Part shown: positions 35,149-45,903 of the stretch, piece by piece
Layout of the letters: every line of letters starts with the position of its first letter
How positions within the stretch are numbered: position 1 is the first letter of the stretch
Assembly: GCA_038496445.1 (NCBI GenBank)
Contig: JALMLS010000486.1
Location: 50,271-114,270 of the forward strand
Source of the DNA: Trichosphaerium sp. ATCC 40318
Taxonomy: Eukaryota; Discosea; Flabellinia; Trichosidae
Length of the DNA: 64,000 nt
Reading direction: 5' to 3'
Notes under the pieces: generated by a model
Told to the model about the DNA's origin: nothing
What the model saw: the letters and a program-made list of their open reading frames with translations, nothing else
The model's database searches: none
Position numbers and translations under genes: made by a program

Positions 35149-36502
35149 ATGTCTTCTTATTGTAGAGCAATATTATTGTTGGCCTTATTTGCGTTTTTTG
35201 TACAATCACGTGCTTAACCTACATGATGCGATACAGTGCTCTTTTTGGTACACGTGACACTATTTTGTTGTATTTTCCGAATTAACTAAAAAACCAAGGC
35301 TGATGTCAATAACTGGACAGCTGATGGCCAAGGAGACGAGCTCTTAATACGACTAGCCATGGAAGCAGGCTTTAAAGCTAACGTTAGATGTTCGGCCTCT
35401 GTAGCTACTTCTGAAACAACAGAATACGCCATGATTGTAAAGGTCTCTTCGTTCTAACTACCACTAACCAACTTTAGATTATATTACAATCAGCCAAGTA
35501 CGGTAGAGTGCCGCGTCTTTCGATGTCTGCCACTCCAATAATTGTGTCCGAGGAGTTCGCAATACAGAATTTAAAAATGGGCAATATTTCAACAAGAAAA
35601 GAGCATTTCCTCGACATTGTAGATTCTTCACATTCGTTAGCAGCAAACCTTGCAAGCGGTAATCATACTGTAGTATCAAACTGTTCCAAAAAATGTATGA
35701 TTACTGCAAGTACAGGTCCAGATGCATCAGTTATTGCCCAACTCCTCGGTAAGAGCGCACTCTTTGCGTACGAAAAGGTGTGTAATACAATGTCCAATCA
35801 TGTTTACAAATATTTAGGGGTCAATGCTCACTGATAACTCTATATCACCTTCTCTACGCATAGGCCTCTTTGTTGGAATGAATTCGACCGTCACAACGGT
35901 TGGAGAAGTTCTCGTTGGCACTGCTATTGCATACGCTTATTCTAAAAGTCCTTGTGGTACCGTCGCTTACTTCTTATTTCTAAACCATTCAAAAAACACT
36001 CACGTGTTTTAGTAAAACAAGATGTGATTGATGATACACGTATAGTTGATGTACCCACAAATATAGACGGTGTGCTTTAGATACATTAAACAACATTACT
36101 TCTCTAATGCTTTTTTTTTTAGGTCACCTGGTGCTACAACTAAACGGAACCTTACAAATAACAGCTGGTGCTGTAATTGATGTTAGTGGATGTGCGTTCC
36201 TTGATGGTAGTATTATCATTGATGGCCATGACGGACATCCTTTGTTAATAATTAAACTATCATCTCATTGTATTGTCTATGTTTCACAAGTAAATGCAAG
36301 AACTACAGATGGATGTGAACTCGAAATTCGTCAAGGTACTTTTTTTTGAGCCGTTATTTTTGAGTCTTGTTCTTACACGTGTTTAGATATTCACAGCATT
36401 TTTGCTTTACTACCACCAAAATGTAGACAAAAGAGTGGTATTCCAGATACTACACTTTATATTCTACTGATAGTGGCTTGTAACTTTCTTGCGATGCTTT
36501 AA
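35149..36502 (+). CDS. Predicted secreted, membrane- or GPI-anchored surface protein
   Basis: Signal peptide MSSYCRAILLLALFAFF at the N-terminus. After an intron containing CACGTG, the mature part starts ADVNNWTADGQGDELLIRLA and runs through exons with frequent N-glycosylation sites (GNIST, GNHTVV, NCSKK, MNSTVTT, NGTLQ). Late blocks are LQLNGTLQITAGAVIDVSGC and DIHSIFALLPPKCRQ. The C-terminus ends in a hydrophobic segment (LYILLIVACNFLAML) with no basic tail, as in GPI-anchor signals. Introns at about 35438-35478, 35778-35817, 35958-36011, 36075-36120 and 36336-36386. No family recognised. Confidence 0.6.
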
Positions 36503-36705
36503 TTATTCACATAAATCAGTCATAATAAAATAGCTGCACATAAACCTTTTGTACTTTTGTAGGATTATTCAGACAATTTTGAAAATAAAAACACTGTCGT
36601 CCACTAGCAAGGAGAATGAGGTCCATGAAGTGGCTTCCTTACAAAGTTTGTGAAAGAGAATCTGTTGTTGGATACAGTGTGTGAATACTTCCTAAAGTCT
36701 ACCAA

Positions 36706-37388
36706 TCAATCCTCTTCAAGTTTCTTAATAATCTGGGCTGCTGACAGAATAAAGGTTTCTTCAACTACAACGTTCAAGTTAACCACTTTTACATAGCGAC
36801 AGTGAATCACATACCATTGATTGCATCTTTTGATGAAATTTCAATGTACTCCATCCCAAAGTCAGTAGCAAATTCCTAGCACGTTATTAACACTTCAAAA
36901 CAAAGCAAAGATTCGTGTAATACCTTGGCAACTTCAGGGTCAACAATGCGCTCTTCAATTAGATCACTTTTTGTTCCAACAAGCATTTTTATAGTACTCT
37001 CTGATGTATATCTTTCAATATCTTGAAGCCACTTCGTTTTATTGTCAAAAGACTTTTGGTCTGTCGTGTCAAACAATATCAAAGCACAGTGGACTAATAT
37101 AAAAGGATTGTAATTTCCCACTCGAAATCTGTTTGGACCTACAAATAGCTTAAACAACACTATCTTCTAGCTAAGGACTCACTTAAATATTCCCAAACTT
37201 TCAGCTTAACAGTTTTACCATACACTTGTATGGTTTTTACTTTCTACATTTGACATGTGTTAAATCTGTAGACTGTTTCAAAGTAGGCTCAAGAAAAAGA
37301 ATGGTTACCCCTGAGGTATCCATGGGTACATACAAAGTCAACGCCAATTGTGGAGATGAATGAATCTGTATATGTGTCATCAGCAAAT
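36706..37388 (-). pseudogene. Rab-family GTPase lacking its P-loop exon
   Basis: Exons on the minus strand give FADDTYTDSFISTIGVDF (switch I with the conserved Thr), TIQVYGKTVKLKVW, HCALILFDTTDQKSFDN, MLVGTKSDLIEERIVD (T-K-x-D guanine motif), EFATDFGMEYIEISSKDA (G5) and a C-terminal helix ending KKLEED. No GxxxxGKS P-loop is present upstream of 37388, and the expected W-D-T-A-G is not clear. There is also no C-terminal prenylation cysteine. The sequence where the first exon should be is occupied by an inverted-repeat element (37429-38186). A broken gene is the simplest reading. Confidence 0.5.
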
Positions 37389-37428
37389 CTAAGCCATGAT
37401 ATTTTTTTTTCAAATCTGTAATTTGTTA

Positions 37429-38186
37429 TTGTCTGTATCATTCAAGTTTGCTTATCTTTGCAACTTTTTGCTGTTTGTGACTTTTGGTTTTCGAGTTTAG
37501 TCAGATCTGACAGATCTTGCAACTTCTGTTAGTTCTTACAGAACTGACAATTTTGCTAGAACTACAGACCCTACGTTTGAAATGTGATTCACACTATTGG
37601 AGGCTTGCTGGGCGGAAAAATCATGAATTTGCACTGGCACGTGATTTTAAAAACGCACCAACATTTATTTTATTTTACAAAAATACAGTTACATGGCGTC
37701 CATACCACAATATCACCTCCAGAGATACTTTGAGCACTTTTGGAATTAATCTTTACGTTTTTTTCCTGTTGATGCCTCTTGCCGCTATGATTGTGTCAGC
37801 ACTAGCAAGTGGCAGCGTAGTACATTAGGCAACAAATAACGAGTAATTCGTACCTTTTGGTGTTGTTCGGCTCCTTTGGGTGCTTCTATTGTGAGTGTAG
37901 CATTTACAAGTGCACTTATGCAAAATACTGCAATAGTCTTGTTAGATGATGTGACTTTGATATTGTATTTTTTTCTTGCCTTAAGGTACATAAGCACGGC
38001 AAGCAAGGTACATAGACTGGAGTTGTGGAATGTGATGCATTCACAGTGAACTGAACCTTCAAGTTTTTAACAGATCGTACAAGAACTAGCAAAAGTGACA
38101 AGATCTGACAGATCTGTTAGTTCTTGCAAGATCTTACACTTTAATACTTCTGCCAAACCTGTTGCAAACTTGAATGATACGGACAA
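37429..38186. mobile_element. MITE-like element with 23-25 bp terminal inverted repeats and TA flanks
   Basis: The left end (37427-37451) and the reverse complement of the right end (38164-38188) match at 24 of 25 positions, beginning TATTGTCYGTATCATTCAAG. Both ends carry TA outside the repeat, as expected for Tc1/mariner-type insertion. Sub-terminal copies of AGATCTGACAGATCT lie at about 37503 and 38102. The roughly 750-base interior has no transposase, so it is non-autonomous. Confidence 0.65.
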
Positions 38187-38587
38187 TACCTGGTAAAAAC
38201 AGAAACGTATTTTTTTGTGCTTGTTACAACTATGACATGGCTCATATCACAACATCTACAGCATGTTTACAGATGATTTTACAATTTTCACGTGCTGTAA
38301 GTACATGCATACTTCTGGGTACTTCAGGGAATACTGCCTAAATGGCATAATTTTTGGTAAATACCATTTATGATAGCCACATAATATTGTAGTATAACAT
38401 GCAATTTGGAATTAAGGCATGATTATACAGTATGCTATTGTTCAAATAACCACATGGATAGATACACGAAAATAAGATGAATGAAAGGCGCAGTGATTCT
38501 ACTAAGTTTTGTTTAAAAAATAGCGTTTTTGGGTTTGGCTATTTTTTCTTTTTGACCTAGTGTTCACTTAAACGCAGCGTGATATAT

Positions 38588-39001
38588 TTAGGTATCTTTG
38601 TTTGTTGCTTTGTTGTATCGTTTCATGGCCCCTCTTAAACCTGAAGGTAGGCCAGGTACACAATAAGACACTATTTTAACAATAATCTCTTTAGGTAGCC
38701 TTGGAAGATCCTTCAAGCGTCCAATACATAGTTCAAGTACACGTGTCCACATAACCAACCGAAATGACATTGGTACATAGTTATAGAAAAGACCAGACTT
38801 TGCATTATGTGCTGACATGACTACACTGACAATATGTTCGATTTCGTGATCGTTAGTGTAGTTGTTTGATAGGAAACTTACTTTTTCTAGTTCTCGTTCG
38901 TCAAAGGGATCATGGCTTCGCCATTTTGTTACCACAGAGCTTTCCACATCAGCAGTGATACGATTATGGCTCGAAGAGGCGTCTTCTATTGTACAAACCA
39001 A
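38588..39001 (-). CDS. Uncharacterised protein with F-box-like helix
   Basis: A 137-codon open frame without recognisable start (the first codon shown is TTG). It includes RSHDPFDERELEKVSFLSNN, FYNYVPMSFRLVMW, and DLPRLPKEIIVKIVSYC, which resembles the first helix of an F-box. It ends KRYNKATNKDT. Upstream exons must lie in 39001-39560, but frames on both strands are open there and I could not settle the model. On the plus strand a spliced reading is also possible. Confidence 0.4.
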   Translation of the reverse strand: MVCTIEDASSSHNRITADVESSVVTKWRSHDPFDERELEKVSFLSNNYTNDHEIEHIVSVVMSAHNAKSGLFYNYVPMSFRLVMWTRVLELCIGRLKDLPRLPKEIIVKIVSYCVPGLPSGLRGAMKRYNKATNKDT

Positions 39002-39560
39002 TTCTTTGCTGTAATATCATGCGAAGCGGTACGCATTTGGCTTCAGCATCTTCAATGTTAAAGTCAATGATACTCAAGGCTTCGAGCTGCTTGTGGGTTT
39101 GAAAGCTTTGAGAGTGCCCAACGACTTAAAGGTATTTTTTCATCGGGTAAAACGTCTCCTGGAGATCTACCAAGGTGCGCAACGAGCGTCAAGTAATAAT
39201 GAGGTATGTGTGATGGTTCTTGAAGACGTTTAGACTTGTCTTTTTAGGAATAAGTCAGAGAATGTAGAAAGACTTCTTCTGTCAAGGCACCTGAGCGTAC
39301 GCCCGTGACCCATTAATAGGTATTGCCTTAGAACTTCCCGACTACGGTAGCGAGTCAAATGGACGAAAAGCAATTATTAGTTCAGCATCCGAAAAAACTG
39401 GATTTATAAAGTACATAGAGAGGTACAGCTTAAAAGTACTGGCGAAGGTAACATCTAAAACCAAAGAATCACAGAGGTTAATCACGTTAACTCCATTTTT
39501 TATGTTTTAAAACTAGGAGCCTAGCGTTCTATAACAAAGGTTTTTAAGTTAACCATAACA
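39002..39560. other. Probable coding exons, strand unresolved
   Basis: Plus-strand reading gives HAKRYAFGFSIFNVKVNDTQ then GFELLVGLKALRVPNDLKVF at 39018-39200 and LELPDYGSESNGRKAIISSA at 39325-39400. Minus-strand reading gives HSQSFQTHKQLEALSIIDFN and FINPVFSDAELIIAFRPFDS. Each looks protein-like, and splice signals exist for both. It may hold the 5' exons of the minus-strand gene at 38588 or a separate plus-strand gene. Confidence 0.35.
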
Positions 39561-39772
39561 AAAAGGTGACTTACGCTAATCTTTTTTTAGAAGAAGGTCT
39601 TTCTTTACAACTCACAACTCTGCTTCTTTTTCGTTTTTCGTTAAAAAAAGGGTATTTAAATCCTTTCAGTCCCTTATTTTGTGCTTTTGTTCTCGTTGAA
39701 TCTCCTCATCGATCAGTCTTCTGTTTTTCTTCTTTTTTTTTGTCTCTTTTTTTTTTTGTACATCACTTGGAA

Positions 39773-42396
39773 TCACCTGTCTCCAATACCAAGCATTTCT
39801 ACGAGATCACCAGTTTTTTCCCTCACAACGAAATTAGAGTCGTCTACCATGAGGTTTTGAGCTTCAGGCACAAGATTTACCGTCTGCCATTCTCCTTGTT
39901 TAGCTTCTTTGTCTTTTTTCTTCAGTTCATCCATTAGGTCTCTAACCAAATTCTTCGCATCTTCAATGTTTGTGTTGTATAATCCAGATACACCCATTAC
40001 AGGTATATGCTTCAAGTTAAGGTCTTCATTGAGCTTATCCTTAAAAATCTTCAGCTCATCAAAAGACGATGCTTTGTCCATTTTATTCGCTTAAGAAAAA
40101 AATGAGAATGACAAGCATCGAAAGAGTTTCTTTTACCAATGATAAGGCTTGCTCTCATGGCTAATCCTTTCTTATAGTACTCTAATTCTTTCTTGAGAAT
40201 ATCGAAATCTTCCCAAGGATCACTGTATTCTCCTGATATGTCCAAAACAAACGCAATCATGTCGCACCGTTCAATATGTCTACAATGTTATTATTTCTAA
40301 ACAAGGCTGATAAAAACGAAAAGCTACCTTAGAAACTGTAAACCAAGGCCACGACCCTTATGTGCGTCATGTATGATACCAGGTAGATCAGCCATTGTAA
40401 TCCTAGAGTAATCTGAATACTGAAGGACACCCATCTGAGGATGAAGTGTTGTGAAAGGGTAGTTTGCAATCTAACAACAAAAGTTAAAGAGATAAACAAA
40501 AAAACCTACAATTACAATCATGTGATAATTGTTCGAATGCTGTAGCATTCTTGGTTTATAAGAAAGTGTTAGCGTGCCTTTGGGCCTGCTTTAGAGAATC
40601 TAGAAAGAAGAGTAGACTTTCCAGCATTAGGGAAACCAACAAGACCGATGTCAGCGATACTCTTTAGTTCTAAAGTGAACCATTTTTCTTCACCAGTTGT
40701 TCCTTCAGTCATATCAGTCTCCTTTGGAGACCTATTCTTTCCAGAAGCGAATTTTGAGTTACCTCTACCACCATTACCTATGTGGATCACTCATTTAGAT
40801 CAAAGACGTCAAAAAGAGGATGAATAAGCGTACCGCCTGAGCATAAAGTAAATGTTTGACCATCTTTGTCCAAATCAACTTGAAAGACTCCAGGAGTCTC
40901 AAAAGAAACCTCAGGCTCTTCCTTTTTATTACGTGCTTTTTTAGCTTGCTTCTTCTTTTTACGCTCCTTTATATCAGTAGCTAAAGCTTCTATGACTTCT
41001 TCTTTTGTATCTTTTCCTTGTTGAAGTTTTAACCATTTTTCGTCCTCATCCTCATGCTCGTTCCTTTGTATTATCTTCTTTTTCTTTGGTGTATTTTTTT
41101 CTACTACTAGATCGTTTACTGGTTTATTATGAGCACCATATTTTCTTCTTTCAGATAACAAAGCTTTGAATGACTTTTCGTCCTCCAATGAATTTACAAC
41201 TAAGAAAAAAAAAAGTTAGTAAGATTAACGGTCACATGTACATCACGTGTACGAAAAATTATTGTGTGCGTACTGTCAATTTGATCATCGTTATTTGTGT
41301 CAAGCATAGGCATGTCAAAATTACCCTGTTTCTCACGCATAGCACGTTGTTTCTTACGTACACCTTTTTCATTTTCTGGTGATAATTTTACAATTGTCCC
41401 ACAAGGTACTTCAACAACAACATCTTTTGCGTTCTTAAACACGAATAGAGTCAATAAAGTATAATTGCAAATAAGCAACCAATATTACCTTACCAGCACG
41501 ACCACCTTTGGCGCCATCTTCTCCATTTTTAGCCTAAAATCAAACAAGTTACAACTTTTTTTTCTTGAAGCAAAAAAAAATCAAATTACACTCGTCCGTA
41601 ATCCATTATTAACTCGTATTAGATGGTGCCATTGGTCTTATACGGAGTATAGAATAGTTACAGGACAATTAGACATTAAGATAATGCACATACGGTTCAG
41701 ACAATCCGGAATAAAAAAAAAAAGAAAAAACAAGCAAGATCTTTGCTGGTGTACCTTGTAGATGCGAACTAAATGTCCTAATCCCCTACATCCCTCAGCG
41801 GCTTTCAAAATGACAGATCCACCTGTCAAAATCAGAACGTTGGACTGAAATCATTGTAAAACAAGGCTACCTCTTCCGCCATCACCACCATCTGGTTTTC
41901 CAACGCGTTTATGTTTTGCTCTTCCAAATGAAACGCCACCTTTACCTCCAGCACCTCCTTGGACGCGTATTTTCATGAGGTCGCGAAATGGGCGCTCCTA
42001 GGCTGTTTTGAGACGTTTTCAATTGGATGGCATTATTAATGAGCTTCATTGTAATTTTAATTACGTACGGTCGTATGGAAGTAACGAGCGCGTTTTTCGA
42101 TGAGTTTATCACTTGATTCTTCTCCAACCTCTCTAGATTCTAAAAACTTCTCCTGCACCAACCAATTAATGTATTTTCAAGCGTAATAGCAGTACCCATT
42201 CAGGTGTTTTCATTTTATCGAATTTACTGCGCTTTTGATCGTTAAAGAACTCTTCTACATTCACCTCTGGTTGTGGAATATCATCCATGGTACTGTAGAG
42301 TCGTACAGATGATATATGCGTTATTCTCTTCATAGCAACTCTTCGTTGCTTAATACGCGTAGAAGCGCACCGAACAGGTGCGCAAATGCACCTCAT
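39773..42396 (-). CDS. Mitochondrial Obg-family GTPase (MTG2/ObgC-like) with large insert
   Basis: The N-terminus from the ATG at 42396 ([20 protein letters not shown]) is basic and continues to RLYST, a typical mitochondrial presequence. Obg domain blocks are [63 protein letters not shown] and [13 protein letters not shown]. The G domain shows [16 protein letters not shown] (G1), [11 protein letters not shown] (G2), [17 protein letters not shown] (G3) and NKMD (G4). A charged insert of more than 100 residues (about 40850-41290; [18 protein letters not shown]) splits the Obg domain. Obg proteins act in large-subunit assembly of mitochondrial or plastid ribosomes. At least eight introns. Confidence 0.85.
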
Positions 42397-42429
42397 TGAT
42401 GCAAATGTGTTGTGACTGTAAAAAATGAC

Positions 42430-42497
42430 AGGAAACTCGCACAATATTCTTATTGGCTTTTTTGCCTCAAAGCGAAAACGTTTAAGTGGAAGTCGAT
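42430..42497. repeat. Partial copy of the GTCGAC-ended MITE
   Basis: The stretch GCACAATATTC..GGCTTTTTTGCC..GTTTAAGTGGAAGTCGA matches the right half of the element at 52989-53159. It sits just upstream of the Obg gene start and may form part of its leader. The left half is not recognisable. Confidence 0.55.
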
Positions 42498-42920
42498 ATT
42501 AGAGTGCTTGAGTAGGATGTTGAAGTACCAAGCTATTGTATCAAAGGAAAGAAAAGTGCTGACAGGATAGGACTTACTCTGATTTTCATAAATCAAGTCG
42601 TGCCGACATAGAGGAAGAAACAAGGTTTTAAACTATGTACTCAGAAATCCCATGTTTTGTATTTGGTCGTTGAGAGATATAACAGTAATGATAGTTCGCT
42701 ATTCACCTTAGTTACACTTCAGCTACAGAGCTACAACAGGCGGTCAAGACCACTTCCTAACATTTCTGGCACGAGAATAGTTCACTAAAGTTCTTCAAAG
42801 TGCAACCAAATGTTTAGTAGAAGTTACTTTGTAAGTACAAGTGCGAGTTCTTATGTAGCAGTGGTAATAACCAATACGAGAATTATTAGCATCAATAAAT
42901 GAGATTTCGTTGTAATATGT
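42498..42920. other. Intergenic stretch
   Basis: No gene seen between the Obg leader and the 3' end of the DUF971 gene. Confidence 0.35.
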
Positions 42921-43734
42921 TTATTGTTTGTCTACTGAATCAGTAATGCTTGCTTGTTCTTCTTTTTCATCTTTTTTTACAGTTTTTTTCTTTTTTCCTT
43001 TAGGATCACGCCTTAGTCCATGTTCCTTTAACGCTTGCAAGTAATCCTTACTTAGCGAATATTTATTAACACCAAGATGGTACAGATAAGCCCAGGAGTA
43101 AATACCAGTCTAATAAAACAAAAAAATAAGTAAAAAACAGGAAACAAACAACTATCGCAAGAGACGACTCATAACGTGAATGGTGGACCACTATGCTATA
43201 GAACGTATATATATACACTATTTTACAGGTATTGGAACCTTACAAGACACGAAAGAGAAAAGAAATCAAAGAAAAGGTACGAACATTATGCATGTCATCA
43301 AATGTGATACTGATCGCATAGTTTCCGTTTTGCTTGATATCCATTAACCCAACGTACTTCTTACTATGCGGAGGCTTTGATTGAGATAGGTTATCAGCGC
43401 CGCTACTATTGTTTGGACGTTTAGTTTTAGTTTGACGGTTTTTTTGCTTTTCAAAGCCGTTTTAGCGTTTGGTAGTACCTGTAGACGCGTAGGAACTCTG
43501 CTGGGAAAGAGTGAACGGTGTCATCTTTCCAACAAATTATTAACCGCTTAAATGGCATTAAAAACGCATTAATATACTTCCAAGATGTACCTTATCATGT
43601 TTTTTAAGTGTTAGCTTCTTTGGCACTTTATTATCGTATTTAGGGTCTACATGTATTTGTTTGAACCCGCGTGTACTATTTACATGTAACTTGCGATATA
43701 TTTTCTTGTTTAGACGTGCTGTAGCCAAAATCAT
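42921..43734 (-). CDS. DUF971 (gamma-butyrobetaine hydroxylase N-domain-like) protein, probably mitochondrial
   Basis: The start MILATARLNKKIYRKLHVNS is basic and amphipathic, a probable mitochondrial presequence. Spliced exons give VPKKLTLKKHD, DDTVHSFPAEFLRVY (the PAE-x-LR-x-Y signature of DUF971), KKYVGLMDIKQNGNYAISIT, FDDMHN joined to TGIYSWAYLYHLG (the second half signature, DGH-x-TGIYSW). The C-terminus is Lys-rich. The family is linked to Fe-S or carnitine-type dioxygenase contexts, but stand-alone copies have no proven function. Introns at about 43120-43290, 43460-43480 and 43525-43590. Confidence 0.7.
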
Positions 43735-43842
43735 AAAAAGCGCCGTTAAAAACGGTCAATTCTAGTTTACAAGCGTCAATTTCATCACAGATACATTGTA
43801 AAACTACTCTAATAACAACTGCGGTGCCGTAAGATACACTTT

Positions 43843-45315
43843 ATGGGTTCTCAAGAAAGTAAGCAAGAAGCCAACTCAGGAGGCGCTCAGGTACAACTCT
43901 CCGCTACTCAACGTGTAAAACAATCGTTTTTAGGTGTATTTAAACGTTTATACGTTTAAAGAAGAGAATATTCTTTACAAGATACCTGGGTTTGGTATAT
44001 ACCATACTGGCGTTGAAGTATTCGATTGTGGCAAGTGTTAAAACGATCTTGTTGTTTCAAAAATTACAAAACAAAAAAAGTTAACGGTCTTCCAGAGTAC
44101 GCTTTTGATGGCAGTTATGGAGGTACTCACAGCGGTGTGTTTACTCAAAAACCAAAGGCCTGTCCTAATTCAGCACCGTGGACTTTTAAGGTATCTATTA
44201 CAAGGTGATAGCATAGAGTTAAAGGCTTTTTTGTAGGAGTCAGTTTCAATGGGTATAACAACACTCACCGAAGCTGAAGTGAAGCTTGTTGTAAAAGAGA
44301 TTGGACATGAGTTCCCTAGATCATCTTACAATCCTGTAACAAAGTACTTTGTTTTTAGTAACGTTTTATCTGACAGTTTTCACTGTCACGTGATAACAAA
44401 GTCTAACGACAAAGGATGTGTATTTTTATTTTTTTCAAATTTAGAAACTGCAATCATTTTTCTTCAGCGCTTTGCAAGCGGCTGGTGGATAAGGATGTAC
44501 CTGGATGGGTGAACAGAGCTGCACGTGTAGGTGGTGGTATTGGTATGACGCTTGTGCTTTTCTTCAAGTTACTTTTGCGTAACGAGTTATTTTGGTAGGG
44601 TTGGGTGAAGTAGTGCCATCAGATAAAGAAGTTGAGGAACGCAAAACGTCAAAGTTTTTAGCCGACAGCAAAGCTAATGAAAAGAATCTTGGTAAAAAAG
44701 CTGCACATGTATGTAACTGTAATAAGGTTACAATATTCTCATGTAGTTGATAATAGGTGTCTTTGATACAAAAGATAAAAATGGATGAGAGTGAATGCTT
44801 AAATGAAGATTCTGATGAAACTTTTAAGAAAATGATCGAGAAACGGAAATGTCTTCTTAAGAGTGATTGTGATGAGCAACTTTTAATTAAATTACCTTTT
44901 AGTGTGCCTGTAAATATATCAAAGATATCAGCAATAGGACCTGAAGGTACCCACTTGAGAGACAGGCAACACAGCAAAACAATTTCTTCGAAGAACATCA
45001 GTTTTTTTAATTTTTTCTTCAATTAATGTTGTCTTACTATGCTCAGATTCGAGGCCACTTAACGTACAATTATTTGTCAATAAACCCAACTTGACGTTTG
45101 ATGATGTTGAAAACTGTAAACCTTCTCAGAGTCTGGTGTTGGGAGAAGAGAAAGAACATAATCTAAATGTTGCCAAATTTAAGAATGTCCAACAAATTAC
45201 AATATTCGTGGTTGATAATAATGGTGGATCTGATCAAACTATTATTGAATCATTTGATTTAATTGGTACATATGGGAAAGGCATGAATCTTTCAGATTTA
45301 CAAGCCAAAACTTGA
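43843..45315 (+). CDS. PPPDE-family peptidase fused to a PITH domain
   Basis: Start MGSQESKQEANSGGAQ, with a possible myristoyl glycine after the Met. The first domain reads VYLNVYTF, PGFGIYHTGVEVFDCG (catalytic His), EYAFDGSYGGTHSGVF and, after a CACGTG-bearing stretch, YNPVTKNCNHFSSALC (catalytic Cys), as in DeSI deSUMOylating isopeptidases. After a linker (DKEVEERKTSKFLAD) the second domain has SVPVNISKISAIGPEG, LTFDDVENCKPSQSLVL, KFKNVQQITIFVVDNNG and ESFDLIGTYGKGMNLSDL, the pattern of PITH domains found on proteasome-interacting thioredoxins. The fusion would link isopeptidase activity to the proteasome; this is inference. Five introns. Confidence 0.75.
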
Positions 45316-45783
45316 AAAAGAGAAAAAAATAAACAACAAGATAAAAAAAAAGTTGGTATTTACATTTCTAGAGGTCTCGCTCTCAAGCTGTACAGAAAAC
45401 ACTTTTAATAAAAACTGAGGTTGTATTTTATTGCTTGTATAAAAGCGATCCTATAATTCTGCTCGGGGAGTAAGATTTTAGTATCTAAAAGACGGACGGT
45501 AATTACAACCACGCCGCACGTTTTCTTTTCTAAGTACTTTTTCAAAGTTAGTAATTGGTGATGTTAGGAGGCGTAAAGGTGGTGTACAATCACGGCTTGC
45601 TTTATTATAGTTAGGTACTGAACTGTGCAACCTCAATAATTAAACACATCCACATACCCTTCAAATAAACATGCGTTCATTTATCGAGTTTTCACGTGAA
45701 TATTAAGTTATGATAAATAGCGTCCCAGGCCATTGACAACATGTTTTTAAGCTGTCTAGTTGGTCCAACATATGTTTGAAAGA
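45316..45783. other. Intergenic stretch
   Basis: No gene seen. It ends where the inverted duplication begins. One CACGTG at about 45693. Confidence 0.4.
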
Positions 45784-45903
45784 CGAGATTAACTGAAAGC
45801 GGGTATTTAGTGAACAAGTGTCAACAAGAACTTCCAATTGCTTTTTCGGGTTTAAAACCCGTTTAAAACAAAAAGTACAATACATACAGGTTGTATAACG
45901 CGT

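Noticed and set aside
39566-39937. 123-codon plus-strand frame
   Set aside because: Phe/Leu-rich low complexity, overlapping the antisense of the Obg C-terminal exon.
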